Source of the DNA: Flammeovirgaceae bacterium
Lineage (GTDB): Bacteria; Bacteroidota; Bacteroidia; Cytophagales; Cyclobacteriaceae
DNA: 64,000 bases
NCBI GenBank assembly: GCA_015180985.1
Contig: CP054185.1
Coordinates: 868,001-932,000 of the forward strand
Reading direction: 5' to 3'
Below are positions 41,462 through 49,614 of the stretch, in pieces. The position numbers were made by a program, and so were the translations under genes. The first letter of the stretch is position 1, and each line of letters opens with the position of its first letter. The notes below the pieces were generated by a model. The model made no database searches and was not told where the DNA came from. It was given only the letters and a program-made list of their open reading frames with translations.

Positions 41462-42670
41462 ATGATACATGATTTAGCCCAGTCGAATATTCAGCAATTT
41501 ATCCGCGACCATGAAAATGATGATGTGCGGGAGTTGGTTCTAAAAAAAGCTTTTATTGAAGGAACACCTTCATCCGTAATTGCCAACCAGATTGCCTGCC
41601 GCAGAAAAGCAAAAGAGAAACTACCGTTATGGTACAATACAGCCGGAATTATTTACCCCCCCATGGTAAATCTTGAGCAGGCCTCATCAGAAATAACGGC
41701 TCAGTTCAAATATGAGGTGCTGACCAACAGAATAAACCCTCCGTTCCCCCGGATTAAGGGGGGTGTCGGAGTTGACTTAACCGGAGGCTTTGGGGTTGAT
41801 TCTTTTTTTATTAGTCAGTCATTCGGACAATTCCACTATGTGGAATCAAATGCCGAACTGGTTGAAATTGCCCGGCACAACCACCGGCAGCTTGGAAGTA
41901 CAAACATTACTCATCACTGTACTGCTGCTGAAGAATTCTTGCAGGCCTTTCCGGGTACAATTGATTTTATTTACCTCGATCCCTCGCGCAGAACAACCGG
42001 CAGCAAAAAAGTAGTACAGCTTAGTGATTGCCTGCCCGATGTACCTGCATTATTGCCCGCACTGCTTGAAAGGTCATCGCTGGTTTTGATAAAAACCTCG
42101 CCCCTGCTGGATATTCAACGCGGATTGAACGGTTTGAGATCCGTACGCAATGTATTTGTTGTTTCCGTAGCCAACGATTGCAAGGAGGTTTTATACTTGT
42201 GTCAATCAGGTTTTTCGGGGGAGCCGGTCATCCATGCTGTAAACCTGCAGTCGCCCGATGATGAATTTACCTTCTGTATAAGCGAAGAGAAAAAAGCAGC
42301 AGTAGAATTTTCATATCCCCTCGCCTATTTGTTCGAGCCAAATTCTTCACTGATGAAGGCAGGAGCATTTAAAGTTACGGCTGAGCGTTACGGGTTGTTC
42401 AAACTTCATAAGAATACTCATATCTATACTTCTGACAAATTAAGTTATGAATTTCCAGGACGGATTTTCAAAATAAAATCGCTGGTTACGCCTTCGGAGA
42501 TTAAAACAGTATTTGCGACAAAACAGGCTAACATCATCAGCCGTAATTATCCGCTAACAGCCGAACAACTGAAAAAGAAACTCCATCTTCGTGATGGCGG
42601 ATCTGATTACCTTATTGCGGTTGCCGGTCTAAAGAAAAAATACTTAGTCGCAGCCGGCAGGATAAAGTGA
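41462..42670 (+). CDS. THUMP-like class I SAM-dependent methyltransferase
   Basis: The ATG at 41462 is preferred over the in-frame TTG at 41444. The 402-residue protein has an N-terminal helical region, a methyltransferase domain with GVGVDLTGGFGVDSFF (motif I), and the family-specific YLDPSRRTTGSKKVVQLSDCLPD. A THUMP-like C-terminal part (LTAEQLKKKLHLRDGGSDYLIAV) suggests an RNA substrate. A stretch of about ten residues before motif I (NPPFPRIKGG) is encoded by a C/G-run palindrome and looks like an in-frame repeat insertion. The stop abuts that of the small convergent gene. Confidence 0.88.
   Translation: MIHDLAQSNIQQFIRDHENDDVRELVLKKAFIEGTPSSVIANQIACRRKAKEKLPLWYNTAGIIYPPMVNLEQASSEITAQFKYEVLTNRINPPFPRIKGGVGVDLTGGFGVDSFFISQSFGQFHYVESNAELVEIARHNHRQLGSTNITHHCTAAEEFLQAFPGTIDFIYLDPSRRTTGSKKVVQLSDCLPDVPALLPALLERSSLVLIKTSPLLDIQRGLNGLRSVRNVFVVSVANDCKEVLYLCQSGFSGEPVIHAVNLQSPDDEFTFCISEEKKAAVEFSYPLAYLFEPNSSLMKAGAFKVTAERYGLFKLHKNTHIYTSDKLSYEFPGRIFKIKSLVTPSEIKTVFATKQANIISRNYPLTAEQLKKKLHLRDGGSDYLIAVAGLKKKYLVAAGRIK
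41738..41770. repeat. In-frame C/G-run palindromic repeat within the THUMP-like methyltransferase gene
   Basis: CCCTCCGTTCCCCC, a short AT-containing centre and GGGGGGTGTCGG form a hairpin-capable block inside the coding region. The minus strand shares ACACCCCCC with the leader of the lamin-tail gene (near 40241-40250). It encodes NPPFPRIKGGVG just before motif I. Confidence 0.5.
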
Positions 42671-42877
42671 TTAGGGTATCCACGCCATAATCCAGTAAAG
42701 TGCATAGCAAATAAGGGCCGCCAAACCATACACCTTAATAATCTTTCTGCGGTTCTGCACATCCTCCCACCAAAGCATGAGCCAGGGTTTAAAAAGACCG
42801 ATGGTCAGGAAAAGCAAACAGGCCATCGTAAGCAGTAAGAAGAAAAAGCGAACTTGTTCCATCGCCTCAATGTACAA
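42671..42877 (-). CDS. Small two-helix membrane protein
   Basis: The 68-residue protein has two hydrophobic segments (FFLLLTMACLLFLTIGLF and VYGLAALICYALYWIMAW) split by a charged loop with WWEDVQNRRKII. The start may be M1 or M6 (ATG at 42862). The stop codon touches the stop of the convergent methyltransferase, with no gap. I recognise no family, but the coding potential and tight packing argue that it is real. About 230 bp of non-coding sequence lie upstream, before mfd. Confidence 0.65.
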   Translation of the reverse strand: MYIEAMEQVRFFFLLLTMACLLFLTIGLFKPWLMLWWEDVQNRRKIIKVYGLAALICYALYWIMAWIP

Positions 42878-43108
42878 CTACCTTAAGTATTAAGCATGCG
42901 GATTTATAACAGGCTTATCTGAAATCCGAAAAAAGATAGCCCGGAACAGAGCGCCTTCAGCATAACATTGCCTCCTTGTTGTCCTGAGCCAGCGAAGGAC
43001 CTCTTATCATTGATAATTATCCACTACGAATATGGGAACTATTGAAGAATCTTAACATTCAATTTTACAAACATCATTTATCTTTGCAGCCCGCAATAAG
43101 CGGATCGA
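42878..43108. other. Intergenic region upstream of mfd
   Basis: No gene is visible in these 231 bases. There is a fragment of a dispersed-repeat type (GTCCTGAG followed by GCGAAGGACCTC near 42981-43003). A -7 box TATCTTTG at 43079-43086 is the likely mfd promoter, with no convincing -33 element. Confidence 0.5.
43079..43086 (+). promoter_or_regulatory. -7 promoter element of mfd
   Basis: TATCTTTG matches the TAnnTTTG consensus exactly and lies 22 bases before the TTG start of mfd. The leader would be short. Confidence 0.5.
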
Positions 43109-46100
43109 TTGAGGGCGAGTGAGTTTTTAAACCAGTATTGCGCGGATAGTCTTGTACAGACCGTAGCCGCAGGAATTACTGCGCCCGATACTCAGAATAT
43201 CCTCATAAAAAATCTTGCCGGAAGTCTGGATGCGGTGCTTGTCGCTGCGTGTTTCCGCTTACATCCCTGCGATTACTTTATTGTACTGCACGACCGGGAA
43301 GAAGCAGCCTATTTCCAGAATGACCTTCAGCAGCTATTAGAACGTGAAATTTATCTGTTTCCGATGTCGTACAAACGGCCGTATGAGTATGAAGAAACAG
43401 AAAATGCCAATGTGCTTATGCGCACCGAAGTACTAAACCTTATCGCAACAAAGAATCAACCTCAAATCATCGTATCGTACCCTGAAGCACTCTCAGAAAA
43501 GGTTATCAGCAAGCGCTCGCTCACCTCAAACACGTTTCAGGTAATCACCGGTTCCAATCTGGATATCGGTTTTCTTGAGGAGTTTCTTCACACGTACGAT
43601 TTTGAGAAAACCGATTTTGTTTACGAAGCCGGGCAGTTTGCCGTGCGGGGTGGCATTATTGATGTATTCTCCTACGCGCACGAACTTCCTTACCGGATTG
43701 AACTAATTGGCAATGAAGTGGAGAGTATCCGTTCGTTCGATCCGGGAACGCAGTTATCCATTGAACTACTCAATCAGGTTAACCTGATTCCCGATGTACA
43801 AACCCGGCTGGTAAAAGAGCAGCGGCAATCGGTTTTTGAATTTCTGCCGAACGATACCGTATTGTGGTTTAAAGATTACCAGCTCACCCGGGATGCGGTT
43901 CAGCAAAATTTTAATAAGGTAGCAGATTCCTTCCAGAAAATCCTCGCTGCGGCCGGAGGGGCATCCGTGGCGCTCAAACCTGTTGAACTATTTGAATGTG
44001 CTGACGATTTTCTTATCCACACCGGGGCTTTGCGGAAAATTGAATTTGGCAACCGGTTTTCATTAACCCCTGCAAAGACGTTCGAGTGGTCGGCCGGTGC
44101 GCAGCCGGCCTTTAGCAAAAATTTTGAATTGCTGTGTACTAACCTCCTCGATTTGCAGCAAAAAGGATACACCAATTGTATAGCGGCCGAAATGCCCCGC
44201 CAACTCGAACGGCTCACCGGCATTTTTGAAGAAATCCGCCCGGAACTTCGTTTTACCCCGCTGGAGTTTCCGCTTCGGCAAGGTTTTGTTGACCAAACCC
44301 TGAAACTTGCCTGTTATACCGACCACCAGATTTTCGAACGCTTTCATCGTTATCATGCGCGCGAAAAGTTCAGCAAATCAAAAGCGCTTACGTTGCGCGA
44401 ACTGCACACCCTTCAACCGGGCGATTTTGTTACCCATATCGACCACGGCATTGGCAAGTTTGCAGGCCTGGAAAAAAAAGAAGTGAATGGCCACGAGCAG
44501 GAAGCCATCCGCCTGGTGTATCGCGATGACGATGTACTGTACTTAAGCATTCATTCTCTTCATAAAATTTCACGGTATACCGGCAAAGAAGGTTCACCAC
44601 CGGTAATCAGTAAGCTTGGTTCGCAGGAATGGGAGAGTAAAAAGGCCAAAGTAAAAAAGAAGGTAAAAGACATCGCCAAGGAACTGATTGAACTTTACGC
44701 CAAACGCAAATCGGCCCCGGGGTTTTCGTTCTCGCCCGACAGCTACCTGCAGGCTGAACTGGAGTCATCCTTTATTTATGAAGACACACCCGATCAGGCC
44801 AAGGCAACTGAAGACGTTAAACGCGACATGGAGGCCCCTCACCCGATGGACCGGCTCATCTGTGGTGATGTGGGTTTTGGTAAAACGGAGGTGGCCGTTC
44901 GGGCAGCCTTTAAAGCCGCCACCGATGGCCGGCAGGTGGCTGTGCTGGTGCCCACTACCATCCTGGCCATGCAGCATTTCCGCACGTTCAGCGAACGATT
45001 AAATGGTCTTCCGGTAAAGGTTGATTACATCTCGCGCTTTCGTACCCATCAGGAAATAAAAAAGATTCTTGATAATGTTCGCGAAGGCAAAACCGATATC
45101 CTTATTGGCACCCACCGAATTGTAAGCAATGATGTACATTTCAAAAACCTGGGCCTGCTCATTGTTGACGAAGAGCAAAAGTTTGGCGTTAAGGTAAAAG
45201 ACCGCTTGAAGGAATTGAAGGTGAATGTTGATGTGTTAACACTAACGGCTACGCCCATACCACGCACCCTGCATTTTTCCTTAATGGGCGCCCGCGACTT
45301 AAGTATTATTTCCACGCCTCCGCCCAACCGCCAACCGGTAACCACCGAACTGCACACCTTTCACGAAACGATTATTCGCGATGCTGTTAGCTTTGAATTG
45401 CGCAGGGGCGGACAGGTTTTCTTCGTACACAACCGCATCAACGATATCGAAGAAGTTGCCAACATTATTTTCAAACTGGTTCCTGATGCGCGCATTGCTG
45501 TTGCGCATGGCCAGATGGAGGGCGACCGGCTGGAGAAAACAATGCTGAAATTTATTAATGGCGAATGTGATGTGTTGGTTTCAACCAACATTATTGAATC
45601 GGGGCTGGATATACCTAACGCCAACACCATCATCATTAACCAGGCCCACCTTTTTGGATTATCCGATCTGCATCAGATGCGCGGCCGTGTTGGTCGTTCC
45701 AACAAAAAAGCATTTTGTTACCTGCTTACCCCGCCTGCCTCTCTGCTCACGTCCGATTCACGAAAACGATTAGCCGCCTTGGAAGAATTTTCAGAATTGG
45801 GCGATGGGTTTAAAGTAGCCCTGCGCGATCTGGACATTCGCGGGGCCGGTAATTTGCTCGGTGCCGAACAGAGTGGTTTTATCAATGATCTTGGCTTTGA
45901 AACCTATCATAAAATTCTTGACGATGCCGTTCAGGAACTCAAGGAAACCGATTTCAAAGATCTGTTTGCCGCAGAACTTGCCGAAAAGGTCAAGCTTATC
46001 GTTCAGGATTGTACTATCGAAACCGATCTCGAAATTCTTATTCCCGAAAATTACGTTAGCAACACCAGTGAGCGCCTCCAACTGTATGCACGATTGGATA

Positions 46101-46486
46101 ATATCCGGGATGAAACCGAGTTAAGTCGCTTCGTTACCGAATTGCGCGATCGGTTTGGTGAACTCCCGCAATCGGTGGAGGCGCTTATCAATACCGTGCG
46201 GCTGCGTTGGCTTGCCGAACAACTTGGCTTTGAAAAACTATCGTTAAAGAAAGGCGTGTTAAAAGGATACTTCGTAAGTACAAATGATGCGTACTTCAAT
46301 TCTGAAACATTCGGAAAAATTCTCCGGTATATTCAAAATCATCCCCGGCAGTGCCGGTTACGCGACCACCAGGGCAAAGCCATGGTTACTATTGAAAACA
46401 TCGGGGATGTAGCGTCTGCCATGTCCATTATGGTTCAACTGACAGGTCTTGAACATAAACCGGCCAGCGAAATGATTTCAGGATAA
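43109..46486 (+). CDS. mfd: Transcription-repair coupling factor Mfd
   Basis: The 1125-residue ATP-dependent translocase removes RNA polymerase stalled at DNA lesions and recruits UvrA. The start is a TTG at 43109; no ATG lies near it. UvrB-like N-terminal domains occupy about 1-350. An RNA-polymerase-interacting CarD-like domain (LQPGDFVTHIDHGIGKFAGLEKKEV) starts near 430. The motor has Walker A GDVGFGKTEVA, box II LLIVDEEQKFGV and motif III TATPIPRTLHFSLMGARDLS. Motif VI is QMRGRVGRSNKKAFCYLL, and the TRCF domain ends the protein. Confidence 0.97.
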   Translation: MRASEFLNQYCADSLVQTVAAGITAPDTQNILIKNLAGSLDAVLVAACFRLHPCDYFIVLHDREEAAYFQNDLQQLLEREIYLFPMSYKRPYEYEETENANVLMRTEVLNLIATKNQPQIIVSYPEALSEKVISKRSLTSNTFQVITGSNLDIGFLEEFLHTYDFEKTDFVYEAGQFAVRGGIIDVFSYAHELPYRIELIGNEVESIRSFDPGTQLSIELLNQVNLIPDVQTRLVKEQRQSVFEFLPNDTVLWFKDYQLTRDAVQQNFNKVADSFQKILAAAGGASVALKPVELFECADDFLIHTGALRKIEFGNRFSLTPAKTFEWSAGAQPAFSKNFELLCTNLLDLQQKGYTNCIAAEMPRQLERLTGIFEEIRPELRFTPLEFPLRQGFVDQTLKLACYTDHQIFERFHRYHAREKFSKSKALTLRELHTLQPGDFVTHIDHGIGKFAGLEKKEVNGHEQEAIRLVYRDDDVLYLSIHSLHKISRYTGKEGSPPVISKLGSQEWESKKAKVKKKVKDIAKELIELYAKRKSAPGFSFSPDSYLQAELESSFIYEDTPDQAKATEDVKRDMEAPHPMDRLICGDVGFGKTEVAVRAAFKAATDGRQVAVLVPTTILAMQHFRTFSERLNGLPVKVDYISRFRTHQEIKKILDNVREGKTDILIGTHRIVSNDVHFKNLGLLIVDEEQKFGVKVKDRLKELKVNVDVLTLTATPIPRTLHFSLMGARDLSIISTPPPNRQPVTTELHTFHETIIRDAVSFELRRGGQVFFVHNRINDIEEVANIIFKLVPDARIAVAHGQMEGDRLEKTMLKFINGECDVLVSTNIIESGLDIPNANTIIINQAHLFGLSDLHQMRGRVGRSNKKAFCYLLTPPASLLTSDSRKRLAALEEFSELGDGFKVALRDLDIRGAGNLLGAEQSGFINDLGFETYHKILDDAVQELKETDFKDLFAAELAEKVKLIVQDCTIETDLEILIPENYVSNTSERLQLYARLDNIRDETELSRFVTELRDRFGELPQSVEALINTVRLRWLAEQLGFEKLSLKKGVLKGYFVSTNDAYFNSETFGKILRYIQNHPRQCRLRDHQGKAMVTIENIGDVASAMSIMVQLTGLEHKPASEMISG

Positions 46487-46693
46487 GGCCGGTTCAAGCA
46501 GGCAATCAAGCGCAAACAATACGATGCCCCACCTGTCGGACCCCTGCATTTTATCTTTTATCTTCACTTATGGCAAACCACCGGAGAACGCCTTCTCCTA
46601 TTGGGATTAGGCCATCTTAAAACAATACTTACTGCCATGTGGGCGTTATCAGTTTGGATTGTATTAAAGATTTATCAATAAAAAGTCTTCTGC

Positions 46694-46725
46694 TTGGAAA
46701 ACACGCGTTTATCTCTTTATATTAG
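46694..46725 (+). promoter_or_regulatory. Bacteroidota-type promoter of gldJ
   Basis: TTGG at 46694-46697 is followed after 20 bases by TATATTAG at 46718-46725, one mismatch from TAnnTTTG. The ATG lies 25 bases further on. The preceding 200 bases of the intergenic region after mfd hold nothing else I can recognise. Confidence 0.5.
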
Positions 46726-46750
46726 CAGTTGCTTTAAAAACTAAAGTAAA

Positions 46751-47989
46751 ATGAGGAATTACATTAAGGTTCTTTTACTGCTTGCCGGAGCCTCTGCCGT
46801 TATATCAGGGTGCTCACTTTTTGGTAGGGGAGGCGGCAAACCCACAGCCCAAAACCCCGGATCGGTAAGTTCGGCAACAGGTCTGGCTTATAACGATGAA
46901 GACGAAGGCGGATTTATGGTAAATCCCTACGAAGGCCAACCCGATGCCCCCAACATGGTGTTTATTGAAGGAGGGCGGGCAGTTATGGGTTCGTTCGAAG
47001 AAGATGTGATGTCCTATCGCGATAACATCGAAAGAACGGTTTCGGTAGCCTCATTTTATATGGATGAAACCGAGATTGCCAACATTCATTGGCTCGAATA
47101 CCTGCACTACCTGGCCCGCGATTCTTCACAAGAGGTATATCAGGCTGCAAAACCCGATACAACCGTGTGGGTAGGCAAACTCGCTTTTAATGATCCGTAC
47201 GTTGAGCACTACCTGCGTTATCCGGGATTTCGTTATTTCCCTGTTGTTGGTGTAACCTGGAACCAGGCCAGCGCTTATGCCGTATGGCGTACGAAGGCCG
47301 TGAATATGGACCTTGCTAAAAAAGCCGGTGAAGAATATGCTGAAACTGACGGGCGCATTCCGCTTGAATCAGGGTTTGTAGTGCCCGCGTATCGATTACC
47401 TACTGAAGCCGAGTGGGAGTATGCCGCCCAAGCCATGATCGGAACACAGTGGCTTGAAGAAATGCAAACCCATCAACGAATCTATCCGTGGGATGGCCAC
47501 GCTTTACGAAATCCGTACGGTAAGCAAATGGGCTTTATGCTGGCCAACTTTAAACGGGGCCGTGGTGACTACGCTGGTATTGCCGGTCGTTTAAACGATG
47601 GTGCACTTATCACTACCTACATATACGAATTCCCTCCGAACGATTATGGCTTATACAACATGGCCGGTAATGTTAGCGAATGGGTGCAGGATGTTTATCG
47701 TCCGCTATCATTTCAGGATTTTGATGACCTGAACCCGATACGCAGAGATGGTTTCCTCGATAAAGCCTCTGGTACCGAACAGGAGGGCAACGTGTATAAC
47801 AACGTTGACCGCAACCCCGAAAGCTTTACCTCACTTATTACTGACAGAGCCCGGGTTTACAAAGGCGGAAGTTGGAAAGATGTTGCCTACTGGATGTCCC
47901 CCGGTACGCGCAGGTTCCTCGATCAGGACAGCGCCACCGCTACAATTGGTTTCCGCTGCGCTATGATTCGGGCCGGCTCAAATTACTAG
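46751..47989 (+). CDS. gldJ: Gliding motility/type IX secretion lipoprotein GldJ
   Basis: The 412-residue lipoprotein (lipobox ISGC near residue 21) has an FGE-sulfatase-type (SUMF1) fold. The GldJ N-terminal block SSATGLAYNDEDEGGFMVNPYEGQ separates it from GldK. The fold motifs are MVFIEGGRAVMGSFEEDVM, YMDETEIANIHWLEYL, YRLPTEAEWEYAA, NMAGNVSEWVQDVYRPLS and YKGGSWKDVAYWMSPGTRRF, ending in GFRCAM. GldJ is an outer-membrane lipoprotein required for gliding and the type IX machinery. The catalytic Cys pair of true FGE enzymes is absent, as expected for a structural role. A terminator follows. Confidence 0.88.
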   Translation: MRNYIKVLLLLAGASAVISGCSLFGRGGGKPTAQNPGSVSSATGLAYNDEDEGGFMVNPYEGQPDAPNMVFIEGGRAVMGSFEEDVMSYRDNIERTVSVASFYMDETEIANIHWLEYLHYLARDSSQEVYQAAKPDTTVWVGKLAFNDPYVEHYLRYPGFRYFPVVGVTWNQASAYAVWRTKAVNMDLAKKAGEEYAETDGRIPLESGFVVPAYRLPTEAEWEYAAQAMIGTQWLEEMQTHQRIYPWDGHALRNPYGKQMGFMLANFKRGRGDYAGIAGRLNDGALITTYIYEFPPNDYGLYNMAGNVSEWVQDVYRPLSFQDFDDLNPIRRDGFLDKASGTEQEGNVYNNVDRNPESFTSLITDRARVYKGGSWKDVAYWMSPGTRRFLDQDSATATIGFRCAMIRAGSNY

Positions 47990-48010
47990 CAATTAATTAG
48001 CTCCTTCCAT

Positions 48011-48043
48011 AAAAGCCTCCGGTAAATACCGGGGGCTTTTTTA
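48011..48043. terminator. Bidirectional terminator between gldJ and comF
   Basis: AAAAGCCTCCGGTA (48011-48024) pairs with TACCGGGGGCTTTT (48027-48040) with one G-U pair, and T-rich sequence follows on the plus strand and A-rich precedes. Both genes end within 30 bp. Confidence 0.85.
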
Positions 48044-48745
48044 TTCGCCCGCATAGGCAACGCTTACCGCGCTTAACGTTGCGCAGCCCGCCTGTAATAA
48101 CACGCTGCCACAGGCTTCTATGGTTGCCCCGGTGGTGATAACATCGTCTGCAATAAGCACGCGCTTGCCTTCAATAGCCCGCGGGTTTGCTACAACAAAA
48201 ACTTCGCTCACATTTTCCCAGCGCTTAAGCCGGCTTTTTCGTGTTTGAGTTTCCGTGTTAACCGCGCGTTTTACAACCGTTGTTTCAACCGCTACATTTA
48301 AAGCAGCCGCCAGGCCAATGGCAAATTCTTCGCTTTGGTTGTAGCCCCTTCGCTTTCTTTTCCATTCGTGAAGGGGAATCGGAATAATTACATCGAGTTG
48401 CCGGTCATACCCTGCCTGTGCCAATTCATTTCCGTAAACGCGCCCAAGCGTCTGGCCTATTTCAGGCCGGTTATTGTATTTTAATTCGTGGAGTAACTCC
48501 TGCACAAGGCTGCCTTTACGGAATAAAAGGAATGCGCCCGCAAATTGTAACGGCAACCTGCTGCCAAGCCTCAGGCGTAGTGGGTTATTATTAACCCGGT
48601 GATAATCAGTGCGCGGCAGATGATGAATGCAGCGGGTGCATAATATCTCCTCTCCCTTTGCCAGGCCCGATTTACAAGCCGCGCAGTAATTTGGATAAAC
48701 TAGTGATACCAGGTCAGAAACAATATCGGCCAGTGCAGATTTCAG
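48041..48745 (-). CDS. ComF-family phosphoribosyltransferase-like protein with non-standard start
   Basis: A standard-start ORF covers only 48041-48556 from a TTG, but the frame stays open to 48772, and the extra part encodes the ComF N-terminal zinc finger (YCAACKSGLAKGEEILCTRC) and LPRTDYHRVNNNP. The body has the PRT motif VLIADDVITTGATIEAC and PIPLHEWKRKRRGYNQSE. ComF is linked to DNA uptake or recombination. Within the extension there is no ATG, GTG or TTG; CTG at 48745 or 48733 is possible. An ATG at 48765 lies one base out of frame. A non-AUG start or a one-base indel is likely. Confidence 0.8.
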   Translation of the reverse strand: MKSALADIVSDLVSLVYPNYCAACKSGLAKGEEILCTRCIHHLPRTDYHRVNNNPLRLRLGSRLPLQFAGAFLLFRKGSLVQELLHELKYNNRPEIGQTLGRVYGNELAQAGYDRQLDVIIPIPLHEWKRKRRGYNQSEEFAIGLAAALNVAVETTVVKRAVNTETQTRKSRLKRWENVSEVFVVANPRAIEGKRVLIADDVITTGATIEACGSVLLQAGCATLSAVSVAYAGE

Positions 48746-48794
48746 TTTGGTATATTTACGCCCATTAAGGTATTAAAAATTAAAATCAGCAGAA

Positions 48795-49136
48795 ATGGGA
48801 CTGGTTACCGACTTCAACAATTATCGAAGCAAAATGAATGAAAAGATTCTGGCTTCTGATAATCTGATCATCAAACGCATCTTCAACCTGGACACAAACG
48901 CTTACGCTGCGGGTGTACTCGATTTGAAGACCAAAGAACTTATTGGCCTGACCTGCTCGCTGGTTTTGCGGTGTGATGACTGTGTAAAGTACCATCTTGG
49001 CAAGTGTAAAGAGGTTGGCCTTGCCACCGAACAGGTAAACGAAGCCATGGGTATAGCTACCTTAATTGGCGGAACAATTGTTATTCCTCATTTGCGCAGG
49101 GCATACGAATACTGGGAAGAGTTAGCTAATGTATAA
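48795..49136 (+). CDS. Carboxymuconolactone decarboxylase-family protein (AhpD-like)
   Basis: The 113-residue protein is a small all-helical CMD protein with the redox motif RCDDCVKYHLGKC (CxxC with a nearby His, as in AhpD). Members act as thiol peroxidase partners or decarboxylases; the CxxC-His arrangement favours a redox role. It is divergent from comF and overlaps the next gene by eight bases, so it is translationally coupled with that gene. Confidence 0.9.
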   Translation: MGLVTDFNNYRSKMNEKILASDNLIIKRIFNLDTNAYAAGVLDLKTKELIGLTCSLVLRCDDCVKYHLGKCKEVGLATEQVNEAMGIATLIGGTIVIPHLRRAYEYWEELANV

Positions 49137-49506
49137 GCGCGATCTCGATCTGGAACGAAGGTGGCAGAAACTGCTTGACAAACTCACGGATGCTATTGGC
49201 AAAAAACCGAAAGATTTAAATGCCGTGTTGTTCCTCATCGGTGTACAGGAACTGGGTCAGGGACAAAAGTCCTTCTCAAAAGAAGAAAAACAGGATTTGA
49301 TGCACATTGCCATTTGCCGGGTACTCAGCAGTTCAGGATACTACAGTTTGCTTGGGCTGGATGAACAAGGATGGCCACATTGGAAACTGGAAAAAAAACT
49401 GCCCAATTTCGATCTGCTTGAGCAAGAAAAGCTGCTGAAAATGCACATCATCGACTATTTTGAAGAAGAATACAACTGGTCGTTTGATGCCCGTTCAGCC
49501 GAGTAG
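49129..49506 (+). CDS. Conserved small cytosolic protein of unknown function
   Basis: The 125-residue protein begins MYKRDLDLERRWQKLLDKL and has mostly helical, charged sequence with FLIGVQELGQGQKSFSKEEKQDLMHIAICRVLS as its best conserved-looking part. No signal peptide or membrane segment is seen. It overlaps the CMD gene by eight bases. I recognise it only as a type of hypothetical protein found in Bacteroidota next to CMD genes; function unknown. Confidence 0.7.
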   Translation: MYKRDLDLERRWQKLLDKLTDAIGKKPKDLNAVLFLIGVQELGQGQKSFSKEEKQDLMHIAICRVLSSSGYYSLLGLDEQGWPHWKLEKKLPNFDLLEQEKLLKMHIIDYFEEEYNWSFDARSAE

Positions 49507-49522
49507 CTCAAATACAAAACCG

Positions 49523-49554
49523 TTTGCTCCCTGCCGGCAGAGCATTTATCTTTA
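49523..49554 (+). promoter_or_regulatory. Bacteroidota-type promoter of the DUF4175 gene
   Basis: TTTG at 49523-49526 and TATCTTTA at 49547-49554 are 20 bases apart, one base off the consensus -7 box. The expected start leaves a leader of about 50 bases before the ATG at 49615. The promoter lies right after the preceding stop codon. Confidence 0.6.
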
Positions 49555-49614
49555 GGATACTTCCAAAAACTTTGGGGTTACTGTTAACGTTTCCATCTGT
49601 ATACTGTTAAGCGC

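Noticed and set aside
43018-43026. TTATCCACT as a DnaA box before mfd
   Set aside because: Single one-mismatch 9-mer without a cluster; expected by chance in a window of this size.
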